The notes under the pieces were generated by a model. The model was given only the letters and a program-made list of their open reading frames with translations. It was not told where the DNA came from and did not search any database. A program made the position numbers and the translations under genes. 64,000 bases of DNA from Sycon ciliatum (taxonomy: Eukaryota; Porifera; Calcarea; Leucosolenida; Sycettidae): the NCBI RefSeq assembly GCF_964019385.1, contig NC_088647.1:9734157-9798156 (forward strand), in the 5' to 3' direction. Position 1 is the stretch's first letter. Every line of letters starts with the position of its first letter. This document shows, piece after piece, positions 41,221 to 53,300 of the stretch.

Positions 41221-41805
41221 TCAGCGCAGCGTGTTGAAATGAGAAAGTGGGGCACCGCCAAATGTATACAGGGATTCCTGGGCGGATAGCGGCAGGACAG
41301 CAGGTTCACTCCTAGCGTAGATCTTGCACTGACGTATGTGTGTGTCGCGTCCATTCTGATGGTTGGCGATAATGATCAACTCAACCATGAACACGTGACT
41401 CGGCCGACCGGAGTCGTCTGTCAGTGGCATGGTAATCCAGCCCCGTGGCTGGTCTAGGTCCTTCGTGGACACTACCGTCATGTCAGAGAGCATTGTACCC
41501 ACTTTAGCACACACTCTGTTTGGCGTGTATGTCTCATCATCTTCATAGTCCACGTAGAAACAAAGGCACTCCACAAACATGCGCTCACGAAAGAAGACGG
41601 AAATTGTGTGGGGCTGTGCTCCATCCGACTGCCATACGGTGTCTATTTTGTTATCTCGCAGCTTCTGAACTCCATTTCCAGCTTTGCACGATGACACTGT
41701 CCACTGGGCGTCGTTTCCTACTTCCATTGAATCACCAGAGGGGGCAAGAATTTCATCCCAAGCAACAAACGAGAGATCTGCTACAGTGTCTTCTTCATCC
41801 GACAT
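41221..41805 (-). CDS. ANAPC10: Anaphase-promoting complex subunit 10 (DOC domain)
   Basis: A single uninterrupted frame of 194 residues, close to the ~185 aa of the human protein. The DOC/galactose-binding-like beta-sandwich covers about residues 30-175, with family landmarks AQWTVSSCKAGNGV, LRDNKIDTVWQSDGAQPHTI, TYTPNRVCAKVG, RGWITMPLTD and ANHQNGRDTHIRQCKIY. APC10 is the processivity subunit of the APC/C ubiquitin ligase; with Cdc20 or Cdh1 it forms the D-box receptor. Vertebrate APC10 ends in Ile-Arg, which docks on APC3; this frame ends ...FNTLR, so the tail is Leu-Arg. It is divergent from PRKRIP1 with 672 bp between start codons. Lack of introns while its neighbours have many could be ancestral or reflect retroposition. 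Confidence 0.96.
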   Translation of the reverse strand: MSDEEDTVADLSFVAWDEILAPSGDSMEVGNDAQWTVSSCKAGNGVQKLRDNKIDTVWQSDGAQPHTISVFFRERMFVECLCFYVDYEDDETYTPNRVCAKVGTMLSDMTVVSTKDLDQPRGWITMPLTDDSGRPSHVFMVELIIIANHQNGRDTHIRQCKIYARSEPAVLPLSAQESLYTFGGAPLSHFNTLR

Positions 41806-42129
41806 GGCGGACTGCTGTCAGTTATCGTTCAGCACCACTATGATCAAAGAAGAAGTGATGGTAACAACGCACCAAGCTTGCAAGGCTGGGGAAAGTAAAG
41901 GAGAGTTAGAGACTCAGCAACGCATCTCCTCCAAAAAATGTGGTGTTTTGATTTATTATTTCAAAAATCCTAGCAGTTCGCGGGGCCAAGCAAAAATGTG
42001 CAAGAAGTGCTGGCTGAGCTGACACTGTAATTTTAGTGTAAAGTCATGCGTCCCCACGCTATCGTGTATACGGGATATCGGGGGTGCAAAAGACGTCACT
42101 CCTCTGACTCAAAATCAAACTGCAAACTA

Positions 42130-42317
42130 CAGTCAACTTCGCTTATAACGACACTCGACGGGGCATCAAAAAAGTGTCCTTATTCGCGAAGTGTCGTTAT
42201 ACCCGAAGTCTCATTATATGTATTACAGTTGGAAGGGACTTTGCTCTGGGCATGGAAATGCTGTCGTTATTCGCGAATTGTCGTTATATCCGAAGTCGTT
42301 ATTAGCGAAGTTGACTG
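42130..42317 (-). mobile_element. 188-bp pogo/Tigger-like MITE, copy 2
   Basis: The ends CAGTCAACTTCGCTTATAAC and GTTATTAGCGAAGTTGACTG are inverted repeats with TA on both sides. It matches the reverse complement of 13387-13574 along its whole length. It sits 160 bp before the PRKRIP1 start codon, within the space between two divergent genes. Confidence 0.85.
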
Positions 42318-42477
42318 TATTACGGTCTTTGTGACAAAAATAATAATTCATTCCAATTTTGGTCGAGAGCTAGCTGTTGCACTGTTTCTTTCTTTCTTTT
42401 TGTCGTCTTCTTACCACGAAGTAGTCTACGCGGTAGTCTACGTTCTTGCCTACCTCCTGGATTGTGAAGCTCGAAAG

Positions 42478-43017
42478 ATGGCTGAGAAGGAGGAGAAAAA
42501 GGAGAAACCTAAGTTTCCCAAACGTGAACTTGTAATTCCGAAAACGACAGCTGAGCTGCAGAAATTGCATGTCGATGCGTTGATGCGCGATGTGTCCAAG
42601 CCTGCTAAAATCCCCGATGCGAGGAAAGAGCGTGGACCCCGTCCTCCACCTGAGTCAGTTCGCTGGGTACCAGGTTCCTCTGCTGGTGCTGGTAGCAGTG
42701 AGTTTCACATCTATCGCAACCTTCGAGACCATGAGAACAAACGTCAGGAGCATATTGATAAGAAAGCCAAAGAAACAGACCTAGATACTCAATTTCAGAG
42801 ACAGCGGGAAGCGCACATACAAGCTGCTGAAGATAAAACTGCCAAGAAAAGAGCAAAGCGCCAACGCAAAAAGCAGCTGAAGGAGCAAGCGAAGAAAATG
42901 AAGAAGTTGGAAGATGGCAGCAAGGACCCACAAGAACCAAAGAGTGATGGCGACTCTGGTGCTGATTCAGATGGAGACGAAGAGAGCGGCCCTAGCATTG
43001 TAGTCGGTGGGAAATGA
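42478..43017 (+). CDS. PRKRIP1: PRKR-interacting protein 1 homolog
   Basis: A single-exon frame of 179 residues. Start chosen at MAEKEEKKEK because homology begins right after it; the frame is open further upstream, but that part runs through the 188-bp MITE. Family landmarks are ELVIPKTTAELQKL, the near-invariant RPPPESVRWVPGSSAGAGSS, EFHIYRNLRDHENKRQEHID, and a long Lys/Arg-rich helix (EDKTAKKRAKRQRKKQLKEQ) that in the human protein binds double-stranded RNA and is seen in the spliceosomal C* complex. The C-terminus is acidic and Ser-rich. The human protein is about 184 aa. It is nuclear/nucleolar in mammals and was described as inhibiting the kinase PKR. Confidence 0.95.
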   Translation: MAEKEEKKEKPKFPKRELVIPKTTAELQKLHVDALMRDVSKPAKIPDARKERGPRPPPESVRWVPGSSAGAGSSEFHIYRNLRDHENKRQEHIDKKAKETDLDTQFQRQREAHIQAAEDKTAKKRAKRQRKKQLKEQAKKMKKLEDGSKDPQEPKSDGDSGADSDGDEESGPSIVVGGK

Positions 43018-44325
43018 TGTGACTGAGCCATTGGAGAAGTTCCTGAAAGACACTCCCGCATTTCCGTATTCCAGTTTGGACCTGCCTTCTATTGAAGTAA
43101 GGAGTGATGTTTTGGGCAGCTTCATTGTCGAACTGATTCGCAGTATCAGCTAGTACCAAATGCAGATGATGTACTAGTAACATGGTCTGGGCTTCTGACT
43201 ATTCTATGGGCAAACATGAGCGGCCCGGCCCGGCCTGCCTTACTGGAGAAGGGTGGAGCGCATGCTTCGTTGTGCCGATGTGCCTCTACCGTGACTGCGC
43301 ATTGCTGTGCAGCTTGATTATCAGCACTTCTTGCCGTCTCGTCTGCAGAGAAATCTGCACATGTTAGGACAGTGCAGTATGTCATGGTACTGGAGCTTCA
43401 GCTATGTTTCCAGGCAGATGACGTGTTTGCAAGCTAGGCGAGTTCTGTCTGTAAGTACAGTGTGTTGTATAATATCGTGACTGAATCACTGAACATGGTA
43501 TAGTCGGAATGCAGTGGAGCTGAACCCTGTACTGCTGTGACGTTGCAGACGGCGTCAAGCTTCACCTGTGCTTCGTATTGCCACTGCCGTATACTGCCGC
43601 TTGTTGATTGCCCCCCCCCCCCCCCCACATACATACCCCGCACACCCACATGTAACTAGCTCTGTGCCTTGTTCAGTATGTTGGTAGTTACAACTCTCAC
43701 CGTCTAAGGGTGAACTTAAATTGCAGTGCTGGCGCTGCTATTTCTCCTCCCCTAAACAGTAAACATTGACAACACTAGCACACATAGTCATTGGTCCAGT
43801 GTTGCGTGAAGTGAAGATGGCTAGTATAGTAGTATAGTATAGGATTTTTTAAATTTTTTTAGGAAAGTCAAGCTGTCCAGAATAACGGATTCATTGTTGT
43901 GCCACTGAGCAATTTTCAGTGCTCTGTCATCTGTGCATGATCAGGGGCAAGGTGAAGTGAGTATGTAATTCCCTGAATTCCCTGAATTTCTTTCCACCAT
44001 GGTTTGGAACAGTATGAGGAAGTTGAATGGTGTATGTAACAAGCAACTATGCCATAAGCTGTCAATCAAGAGAGGCATGCATGGAGGAAAGGAAATGCTT
44101 GGCAAAAGCATGAAATGAAAGCATTTGAAAATTTGAAAATTACTACTTCAGTACTTTACAATTGAAAGTCCTCTAAAGTTAAATTTGTGATTAGAAATAC
44201 CTGGTAATAATGCTCTGAAGTAACATCAGCATGAAATATTGGTTGCAAACTTCAAGTCAGAAAAATTCACAATAATTGATCCCAAGCGCTTGACACGTGT
44301 AGTCAATTTAATCTTTCAGTCCATC
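43018..44325. other. Intergenic between PRKRIP1 and P4HA
   Basis: 3' flank of both genes (convergent). It contains a run of about 17 C near 43612-43627 and otherwise no supported feature. GAAAGTCCTCTAAAG near 44165 echoes the terminus of the 3362-5538 element. Confidence 0.55.
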
Positions 44326-47300
44326 TCATAGAAATTCTGGTGCTTTGTGAATGTCCCATTCGTCAAATTCGTTCAGTTTGCATGGCTTGAGGAACTCCTG
44401 ATCACGTTCATGAATCCATTTGTTACATACTGTGAAGAGAGGGAGAAAGACACACACACAGAAGAGAGCGGGAAAGAAAAGAAAAAAGGAGTGAACACTG
44501 AGTTTCCATGCACTGTGTGCACAATACTGTCAATAGATTCAGGGAGTGTGCCAGTCTCGCATACAAGAAATGAATTTGAATTGGCAAACTACCTGCATTC
44601 CAAATTCCTATTTTTCACTTTTTCTGTTGTTCTGGACATGATGATACATGGTGTGAAGTGTGTGCGGTGGTCCGGTCATAGTTCGCAATTCAACTGCCAT
44701 CCTCGAGTAATCTTACCCCACTTGGATCCAGAGAGGACTGGACAACCAGCATGCCTTGTTTGCTCATCGCCTTCCCCGGAAGGCAGTAGGTTGTACCAAA
44801 ACGTAGCGTCGCCCTGCATGTGAAGCACACAGTTGAATAATGGACATAATTATACACATTTCCCCGGATATATCCTTGGTCTCGATCTTTAGTATAAACA
44901 TGTACAGTGGGTGCTGCTCAATGAAATCGGAAAAAAAGAAAGAAAAAAGCCGAGTACTAGTATGCACCAGACAATGTGCCTCCCCTGGGCTGTGCAAGGC
45001 GCTGACTTGACCCATGCGATCGGATTTCACCGAGCAGTACTGTAGCAGCAAGCGGATGAACATGAGCACCTTGGCACTTCTTAGAGAACCAGCCCCGTCA
45101 AAAACATACCTTTGATGGAGCAATCCTGGCACCCGCCTTGGTGAACACCGTGCAGCCACCCGACGTGACGTTGCTCAGCTGCGAGTGGAAAATAACGAAC
45201 ACAGTGATAGTAGTAGGTGTACTGCTCGTACATTCATACATGTATGAGATGGTGGTAGGAACTGCCAGAATAATGTTCAGTGTGCAAGTGCGATGCAACA
45301 ATGTGACACCTCAAAAGAAATATGCTACACAGAGGTTCTTGCAACAGCACATGCTCACATTGACCAGACATTCTGTGTACATGGTAATTGAAGGGAATAC
45401 TAATCGGTAGATAATGTAAAAAGCGGCTGGCTAGACAGCGGGGAGCATGCTAACTATACTTAGAACAACTTGAGGCTACTGCTACTGTGAAGTACTCACA
45501 TAGAAGAGCATTGTGGCAATGCGATTGCCTTCCACGTGCTGCTCAAACGCCTTCTCAGTTTTCTGAATGGAACAGAGCACAGGGAATGGTGCAGGCAAGA
45601 TCAAAAATGTGTCGTCCTCTACCAAGTATGTACGGACAAACAGCACACACATGCACACGTGGAGATGGTTTCGTTCGAACTACTCTGAGTGATAGGGGTG
45701 GGTAACTTCACTCACTACAGACAGTACAGTACAGAGTCACTAACTTTAATGTCACACTATGCTACTTGCCTGGGTGTATGTAAGTTTGTGGCCAGATGAT
45801 GTACAGATTATCAGTTGTCTGAGGAGTGCCTTTGCTTTGCTATGTAGACGAAATGCAGCGTTACAACAATGCCGTAGCCGGTTGTCTCTGTTCTCTTCTG
45901 CCTTTGTTGTACATTGTGAATGATGTATGCGCACTTCATCTTCTTACCCGTGCATGGTCATAATGCGGCTCATACTGTCCACCAATCCCGTAGTTAACAA
46001 CCTGAAACGGATATATCAGCAAGCACAGATAGAAATTACAACGTCAGCAAACATAGCGTGTAACAAATCTCGTAGTTCAGCACAGATAATTGCCGTCCTG
46101 AACCTGTGATTTCTCCATCCTTACAGCATATGGCCGTTGGCGTCTATCATGGTGAGGAGGCTTGAAAGCTATTACAGCATGATTGTGTGTGCCCTGGATT
46201 ACCTAGGTGTGACATTCAAGCAACTCAGTGACCCTCTCGACTATGCTTGGTCATCAAGCTACTAGTACATTGACACTGTACACTGGCCAACGCACATGGG
46301 GACTTCCCCATGGTATCTCGACTAAACGACCAGCGAGTGTTCTGCCCGGGCTACATTACCTGCAGAAGTTCAGCCGTGGTCATTGACAAGCCTGTGTAGT
46401 CTGTTATCCTTGTGTTGATGCGATCCACAACACCAGAGTTGTCATGCCACTCCGCTAGCCAGCCACTACAGAACGACACACCGCGTACCAGGCAACATAA
46501 CCAGACCGGCACAGAAAATTGCTGATTATCTGGACACGATACGACAATACAATTCGACCCGCCTGCAAGAAATGACTGCACATCGATCTACAATGTAGTG
46601 CTGGAATTCGTTGCACATGCTTGGCAGCAACCAGAATATAACCAGGCGACCCTGCATGCCTCTTGGATAGACGGGGGTTATAACTGCATGTAGTTCAGAA
46701 TCCTGGAGTACACAAGCATGTACTTGTACCAGCAATCTTTTACAAGAAAGGAGTTCTATCTTTGCTTATGCAGTCCAAACGTTGTACATACCTCTTGCTG
46801 ACTCTGTAATCAGCAAACTCCAACTTTCCTGTCACTGGACTGTGAACAGTGGCACGTTTGAGCTGCAGCACAAGAACCAAATGTCATGACACACACACAC
46901 ATGCGTGCGCGCGCGTGCACACACACACATCACTTAAATGGGATTCAGAAAACTGCTGCTTTGAGTAAATATTTAATAATAAATACTAAATATAAAGTAA
47001 TAAAAAGAACTAACTCTGCCGTCATCATCCTGCATCAACGAGTCGAACATAATCGATTTTTATGTCGCTATCATCAGTGGAATATCCTGACTGAATTGAA
47101 GGCTAGCCAAGCAAAAACAATGATTAAATTAATATGCATTCCAAAATGTGATAAAACTTACAAGCAAGCAACACAAATGGTAAGTAGGTGGTAGAAAGGA
47201 AGGTGAGAAAACCAAACTGATGTTACAACCGTGAAGTGAGAGAAACAAACTGTGGAAAAAAGGGAAGAACTTAACAAAACAATTTCAGCGCAACAACATG

Positions 47301-50300
47301 CTTCTTTTGTTTACAGAGCACAAGCTTACGCAAATGAATACACACAGCTTCAAGAACCTTCAACTGACGGGAATAACGTGCACGATGCAACACAGAAAAC
47401 AAAAATCATCATACATTTCCAAACACTTAGGGTGAGATAACAAATAAAAAAATACAGCAGACTTCTGACGATCATCATCTCCATCCAACTCCGGCACCTG
47501 ACGATCATCATCTCCATCCAACTCCGGCACCATCACCATCATCCGCAGCACCATCGTCCATGTCATCCTCCGATCCCTGATCCATGGTGAGATGAAGAGT
47601 CAACCAGCGGCGTCGAATGGATATGGACAGGATGCATAAGTGACCGAGGTCGAGCAGGAGGAAGAGTCGGAGATTGACACGGATCAAGGATCGTAGATGA
47701 TGGTGCTGCGGATAATAGTGAGTTGGGTGGAGATGATGATCATCAGAAGTCTGCTGTTTTTTTTGCATTTGTTATCTCTCCCTAAGTGTTTTTGTTTTTC
47801 TGTGTTTTGTTGTGCATATTAGGCCACACTTTGTTTTTTCTATGTTTCTCGTCGGCAAATTTTAACAAAAGGTACGCGGGCGGGCGGAAAAAAAACAAAA
47901 GCCAAGGAAAAAACAAGAACAATTTCTACTGAAAACTGTATACATTTTTCAATGTACATGTATATGCGTGATTCATACCAGACACTGCGTATACCATGTA
48001 TACAGGACTGCATTGTACAATCATGTACATGTAGTCCTGCATACATGATTGCACTACATTATCACATCAGCCCACGAATATCAGGCAAACTGCAACAATG
48101 AGAGCATAAAGTTTGATTACAAGATGGCGAAGAGAACATACATTAATTTTATCTGCTATCGCATCAACAAACGTTTCCCACTCGTCATTAATTTTGGTTT
48201 TGTTACTTCAACGTTCTTGTGTCCGCTTATCAAACTCTTGTCTCCATGCTGCTCATATTTTCCTTGCCATGCGTCTATTGCTTGGATTTTCTGCCTACGA
48301 CATCGTTCCACAGACGCCAGTTGCAACGGAACTCGTCCGACTTACGGTATTCCTGGGACCCACGAGGCTCAGGCAGTGAACGACTGAAAGCTTCGTCATG
48401 ACAGCCTTCATCGCAGAGAACGGACGAGGAGCGCTCCTTTGCTGCTGTGTTGCAAGCGTTTACGATTTTGATTGACGCATCTACATCTAGTTGCTGCAGC
48501 ATGTGCAGCGCACATACATGTACATAGTATGAACTTTTTTTTTCTTCCGAAAATTCTGAAAACCTACGCGGGCGATGACGAGAAACATAGAAAAAACAAA
48601 TTGTGGCCTTATCCCCGTCAGTTGAAGGTTCTTGAAGCTGTGTGTATTCGTTTGCGTAAGCCCGTGCTCTGCAAACAAAAGAAGCATGTTGTTACGCTGA
48701 CATTGTTTTGTTAAGCTCTGCCCTTTTTTCCACAGTTTGTTTTTCTCACTTCACAGTCGTCACATTCTGGTTTTCTCACCTTCTTTTGTGCCTGCTTACC
48801 ATTTTTTTTGTTGCTTGCTTGCAAGTTTTATCACATTTTGGAATGTATATTATTATAATCATTGCTTTTGCTTGGCGTTCCTACGGATGCGGAAACTCGG
48901 CCTCTATATAGAGAAGCCGAGTCTGACGCGAACCGTGATTTTTTTTTGCTTGGCTAGCCTTCAATTCAGTCACGATATTCCACTGATGATAGTGACATGA
49001 AAATCGATTATGGAAAACATTTTCGTTGATGCATGATGACGACGGCAGAGTTATTTCCTTTTAAGTTTTATTGCTTTATTGAAATTATTGTCTCCTCGGT
49101 GTTTTATTCATATCTTTAAACGGAGATATTCTAGGAATCAGGTCGAGATCCTGAATAATGTTCTGCGCAAGCGCCACATTGCTAGAAGCATTTCGTTCAA
49201 CATTGCTTTCTTTAAGCGTTCAAGACAATGGCGTTTGTCCAAATTCCATCCAAAACGGGTACTTTGAAGCTCATGTATATCATTCATTATCCAATATCCA
49301 TAGAACGAGTATTCCGTGAAGATGATATAGCGCGTTCTAATGACACATATATGCTCTGTTAAGTCCAAGTTCAAGCGTTTGTACAGTGTAGCTCGCTCCT
49401 TCCTCTCGTACTTTGACTACATTCAGTTCACCACTTGCGGAAAATGATCGCAGGCAGCAAGTCAAAATGATAACAAAAGTTCGCTGTTGCCTTGACCGAG
49501 GTTTGCTTCAGTGTGTCTGTAGAGCCACCTCCCGCCCCTGTCGAGGGTGAGGTTTTTCAGGCCAGGTCGGCGAACACCTCTGTCGAGGCTCGCCTTGATG
49601 TGAGCGCTCGAGGTTTCTGGACGCGTGAGCAAGATGCATTTTTTGATGTAAGGGTGTTTAATCCTGACGCTTCTTCCTATGCGTCCAGAAGCCTGGACGC
49701 GCTCTTCCGGCAACATGAGGGCGCTAAGAGACTTCAATATCAGGAGAGAGTAGTGTTGAGCGTGGTGCCTTTGCACCTTTGGTGTTTTCCGTGAATGGGG
49801 CAGCTGCGCCGGCATCCACGGCCTTCCTCAGGCGCCTTTGCCTGCTCACGTCTCAATCTTCGGGAGGTAGCTATTCATCGTTGATGGGATATTATCGCTG
49901 GGTGTCTTTCGCGCTGCTACGTTCCGCTGTATTGTGTGTCCGGGGTGCTCGGTCGGCCCGTCACCGTCCAGTTTACATGCTTCGTGAGTTGGCGATGGTG
50001 GAGGGTCGGGTTCCCCTCCCGTGATTAGTGCTGCACCGAGCTTGTTTTGTGTGAAAGCATATTATAATTATAATTATTATATTTAGTAGTCGGTGGAGCT
50101 TGCCAGGGACAGACCGCGAGCCACACCGGCAGGGGCATTGACACTACAATTGCCAACCCAAAAAGACTCACCTTGCGTATTAGCAGCTCCCACACCATCA
50201 CCAACAATGCAATCTACAGCAACCACAACTAATCCACCATCCAAGCCCATTATTGAAAGACCAAGACGATCAACAGCCAACTACAACAGAAACTACGCAC

Positions 50301-53300
50301 TCAACGGACAAGGGCGTAAGGAGGGACGTGAGAGCAGGGTGACGGCCGAGTCCCGTTCAATGGACCATGTCAGGCGGGATAACAGAGAGAGCGCAGAGGA
50401 AGCAGATGATGGGACGGACGGTGAAGGGAGCAATGAGTCGGAGAGCGACGATTGTAGTGATCGTGAGAGTGCCGGTGAGAATGTTAGTGTTGTGCGTAGG
50501 TTTCGTGGTAGCAAGTCTTCAGTGTACAATCATCAGTTGGCTAGTCCTGATTGTTGCAATTCGTATTCCGACTCTTTATTCACTGTATTGTGCCGTGGTC
50601 GTCATGGTTATGGACTACAGTTAAAGGTTTTGGAAGCCATCTGTCAGCGTCTGTATAAGCCGAATTTGTGTGTACAGAAAGATGGTATAATTGGGTTGAA
50701 ATTGTTCAAGTAAAGTGTCATGTTTGGTGCGGCCAAGCTTGGCCGTTAATGTTCTAGGTGTAATGTACTGCTGTTATTTGTTATCACTTCGTCCTGCCTT
50801 CTTTCTTTCTCTTCTTTGTTCACTTTTCAGTTGCAAGTTTAGTGTTAGTACACACATTCGTTATTGCTCCGCTTTCATTGTTAAAATTCACACTTGTAAA
50901 TTTCACTGCTGTTGTTCTTAGTGTTATTTCTCTAACTTAGATTTTCTATAATAGTTAAATTTTGTTTTCAGTGTTCTTTAGTACAACGAAGATTCCTGAT
51001 GAGTGTTGTACGAAAACTTGTTTGAATCCCTTTTTTCTCTACACAATTTCTTCACATTTTCATCGTTTTATTGCACATTGTCTCCACAGTTTTACAATAC
51101 ATGAATACAGTGTACACAAATGTCGATCCAGCTTGTATTACTGATTGCGGTTATCAAAATATTTAGAAGTATTACAAAATAATTGAGAGGCTTTGAATCG
51201 TTTTTATCAAAATCTAAATATTTGCCGGGTTGGAAGGTGGAAGTCAAAATGATATGGCTCCTTTAAAGTCAACACTAACACGATTATCAACCTTGCTAAC
51301 ATCGAGCTATCTCCCGTGCAACAAGAATTGCTCTGTCGGGGCACGGAGTTCCTCCATCCAATACCTTATAATGTCCACTAACACCACCAGTTACTAAACA
51401 AACCCGATCTAAATTCAAGTGTCATAGTCAAAGTACAGTGCTGTTTTACCGAGGCGTTCGGTTTTGCAGGATTCTTGTTCGCATCATGAGCTTCCCCTTT
51501 TATTGATCTTCGCATCTTTGAGCCACACAAGTTGTGTGTAATGTTGCTTTGCATCCTTGAATCGTGGTTTTACCATATTGTCCTATGGTCTTGCCAGTAT
51601 CGTCATCGACATGCATGAACATCCCCCAACATCCTTCACAGCTGAGACTTTCAGCTCGTGCTTGTCTTGGTTGCGCTCACCTTCCCCTCTTATGTTATCA
51701 TAATTATAACTTAGAACCTTCCAAGTTGGAAGGCTGTTGGAGTGCGCATCCAAGATGTGCTAGAGCTGTTAGCCAATTAGTTGTAGAACGTCAGTACCGG
51801 CGGTCAGTGCCGTGCAATGTTATCGCATGAGCTGATTGTTTAGTACCTGGTGGTGTTAGTGGACATTACAGCGTAAATTGTAGTTCCTTGATCCTTTTCT
51901 TTTATATAATTATCCTTGGCTCTCCATCCGAGTACACATTCTAACACTCCATACAGTTCAGTTTACCCTTGGTGTGGCAAGCTCCTTCAGCCGATTGATC
52001 TCAGATTCTGAGACAATATCGCGATACAGAAGCACTGTCGGCTTCACCCATGCCACCTCCACTTTGGCTGGTCGAAGTATGAGACGTGGCGTGCGGTTGC
52101 GGTTGCTGTAGAAGCACACCTGGCTCTCGGCTACGAAGTCAGGCTGTACAGTACGGGGCAAAAAGCCATCCATCAGCACCAGCCAAATAGACATACAGCT
52201 AGACCTCGCTTATACAGTCTTCTTTTATCCGGATCCCCCACCATCCAGAAGAAAATCGTTGGTTGCCAGTTTACAGCATATGCCATGCATGCATACAGTG
52301 CATGTATGTGTGTTCGATTATCCGGTTCCCTCGCCTATCCGGATATTTTTGTCCAAAATGAATGTGTGCGGTTATGCGAGGTCTGACAGCATAAGTATGG
52401 ACGAGGAATAAGGAATCATAGGAAAGCATCAGGCACATCATCAACACATCATGTGTATGCCATGCCACAACACTGTATTCATAGGAGCTGAATCTGGAGG
52501 GTGGTGATGTCCCCACCAATGCAGAAAATCAGTCTGGTCCGACTCTCACACGGACTGTTAATTTATTGTATTAGAAGTCTGCTATGTTCGAACATTTGCT
52601 GCTATCACAGCTTATGTGGCAGTGCCTGTGATATTAGTTTCATGAATGGACATCTAGTTTCCCATCGTGCATGGACATCTATTGTCCCATCGTGCATGGA
52701 CATCTATTGTCCCATCGTGCAAAGCTCACTGTGCCTTATCGCAGTTTAGAGTACTCTGACTTTGATGATTTGACCAAGTTTTTAAGAATGCTTTGTTGTT
52801 CTTTAGACTTCATTGCAAACGGTTCGGCTAGCAACGCTGACGAGGCCTAACAAGGTCTAAGCCGCTAGTTGTCCAGAGATTGAGTGTCCTATCATCACAA
52901 CATGCCGTGTCAGCAAGGACTTACTGTTTCAATAGGTTCTCTACATAGTTGCTTGTAGCGGTCTCTCTCCTGTAACCATACATGATCAACCCATGGCTTC
53001 TCTGCACCACCCTTCTTCTTCTCGATGAAGGCCGAGCCATTCTTGACTTGCTCACGAAACACCGTCAGGTAATACTTCAGGTTGGAAGTGGCCCTTGCAT
53101 TCCCTGGATCTGGAACAACAAATGGTGCATTTGAAAGACAATACAAAGAGTGCAGCCTCCGTATGGGTATTTGTCATGGCCAAATTCCTGGATTACATCA
53201 AAGCAGATTAAGTAACTTAGCAGCAGGTAGTGGTGTAATGGAGACCAGTTGTGCAGTAGAGGAGACCTGTTTGAATTGTGCTTGAACACATTGCATCACT

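Larger units (their letters stand above)
46980..49025. repeat. Complex inverted-repeat block of retroelement fragments
   Basis: Several inverted pairs lie here: about 47050-47125 with 48945-49020 (ATTCAGTCA/TGACTGAAT, GGCTAGCCAAGCAAAAA), 47285-47375 with 48610-48690 (CTTCAAGAACCTTCAACTGA), 47395-47480 with 47735-47810 (GCAGACTTCTGA/TCAGAAGTCTGC), and 47830-47895 with 48540-48605. The arm at 48595-48714 encodes a peptide related to the GIY-YIG-like ORF at 50093-50713. It appears to be several copies of one element inserted in opposite orientations inside a P4HA intron. Confidence 0.65.

Noticed and set aside
41520-42022. Plus-strand ORFs overlapping ANAPC10
   Set aside because: They are antisense shadows of the ANAPC10 coding region and its upstream flank.
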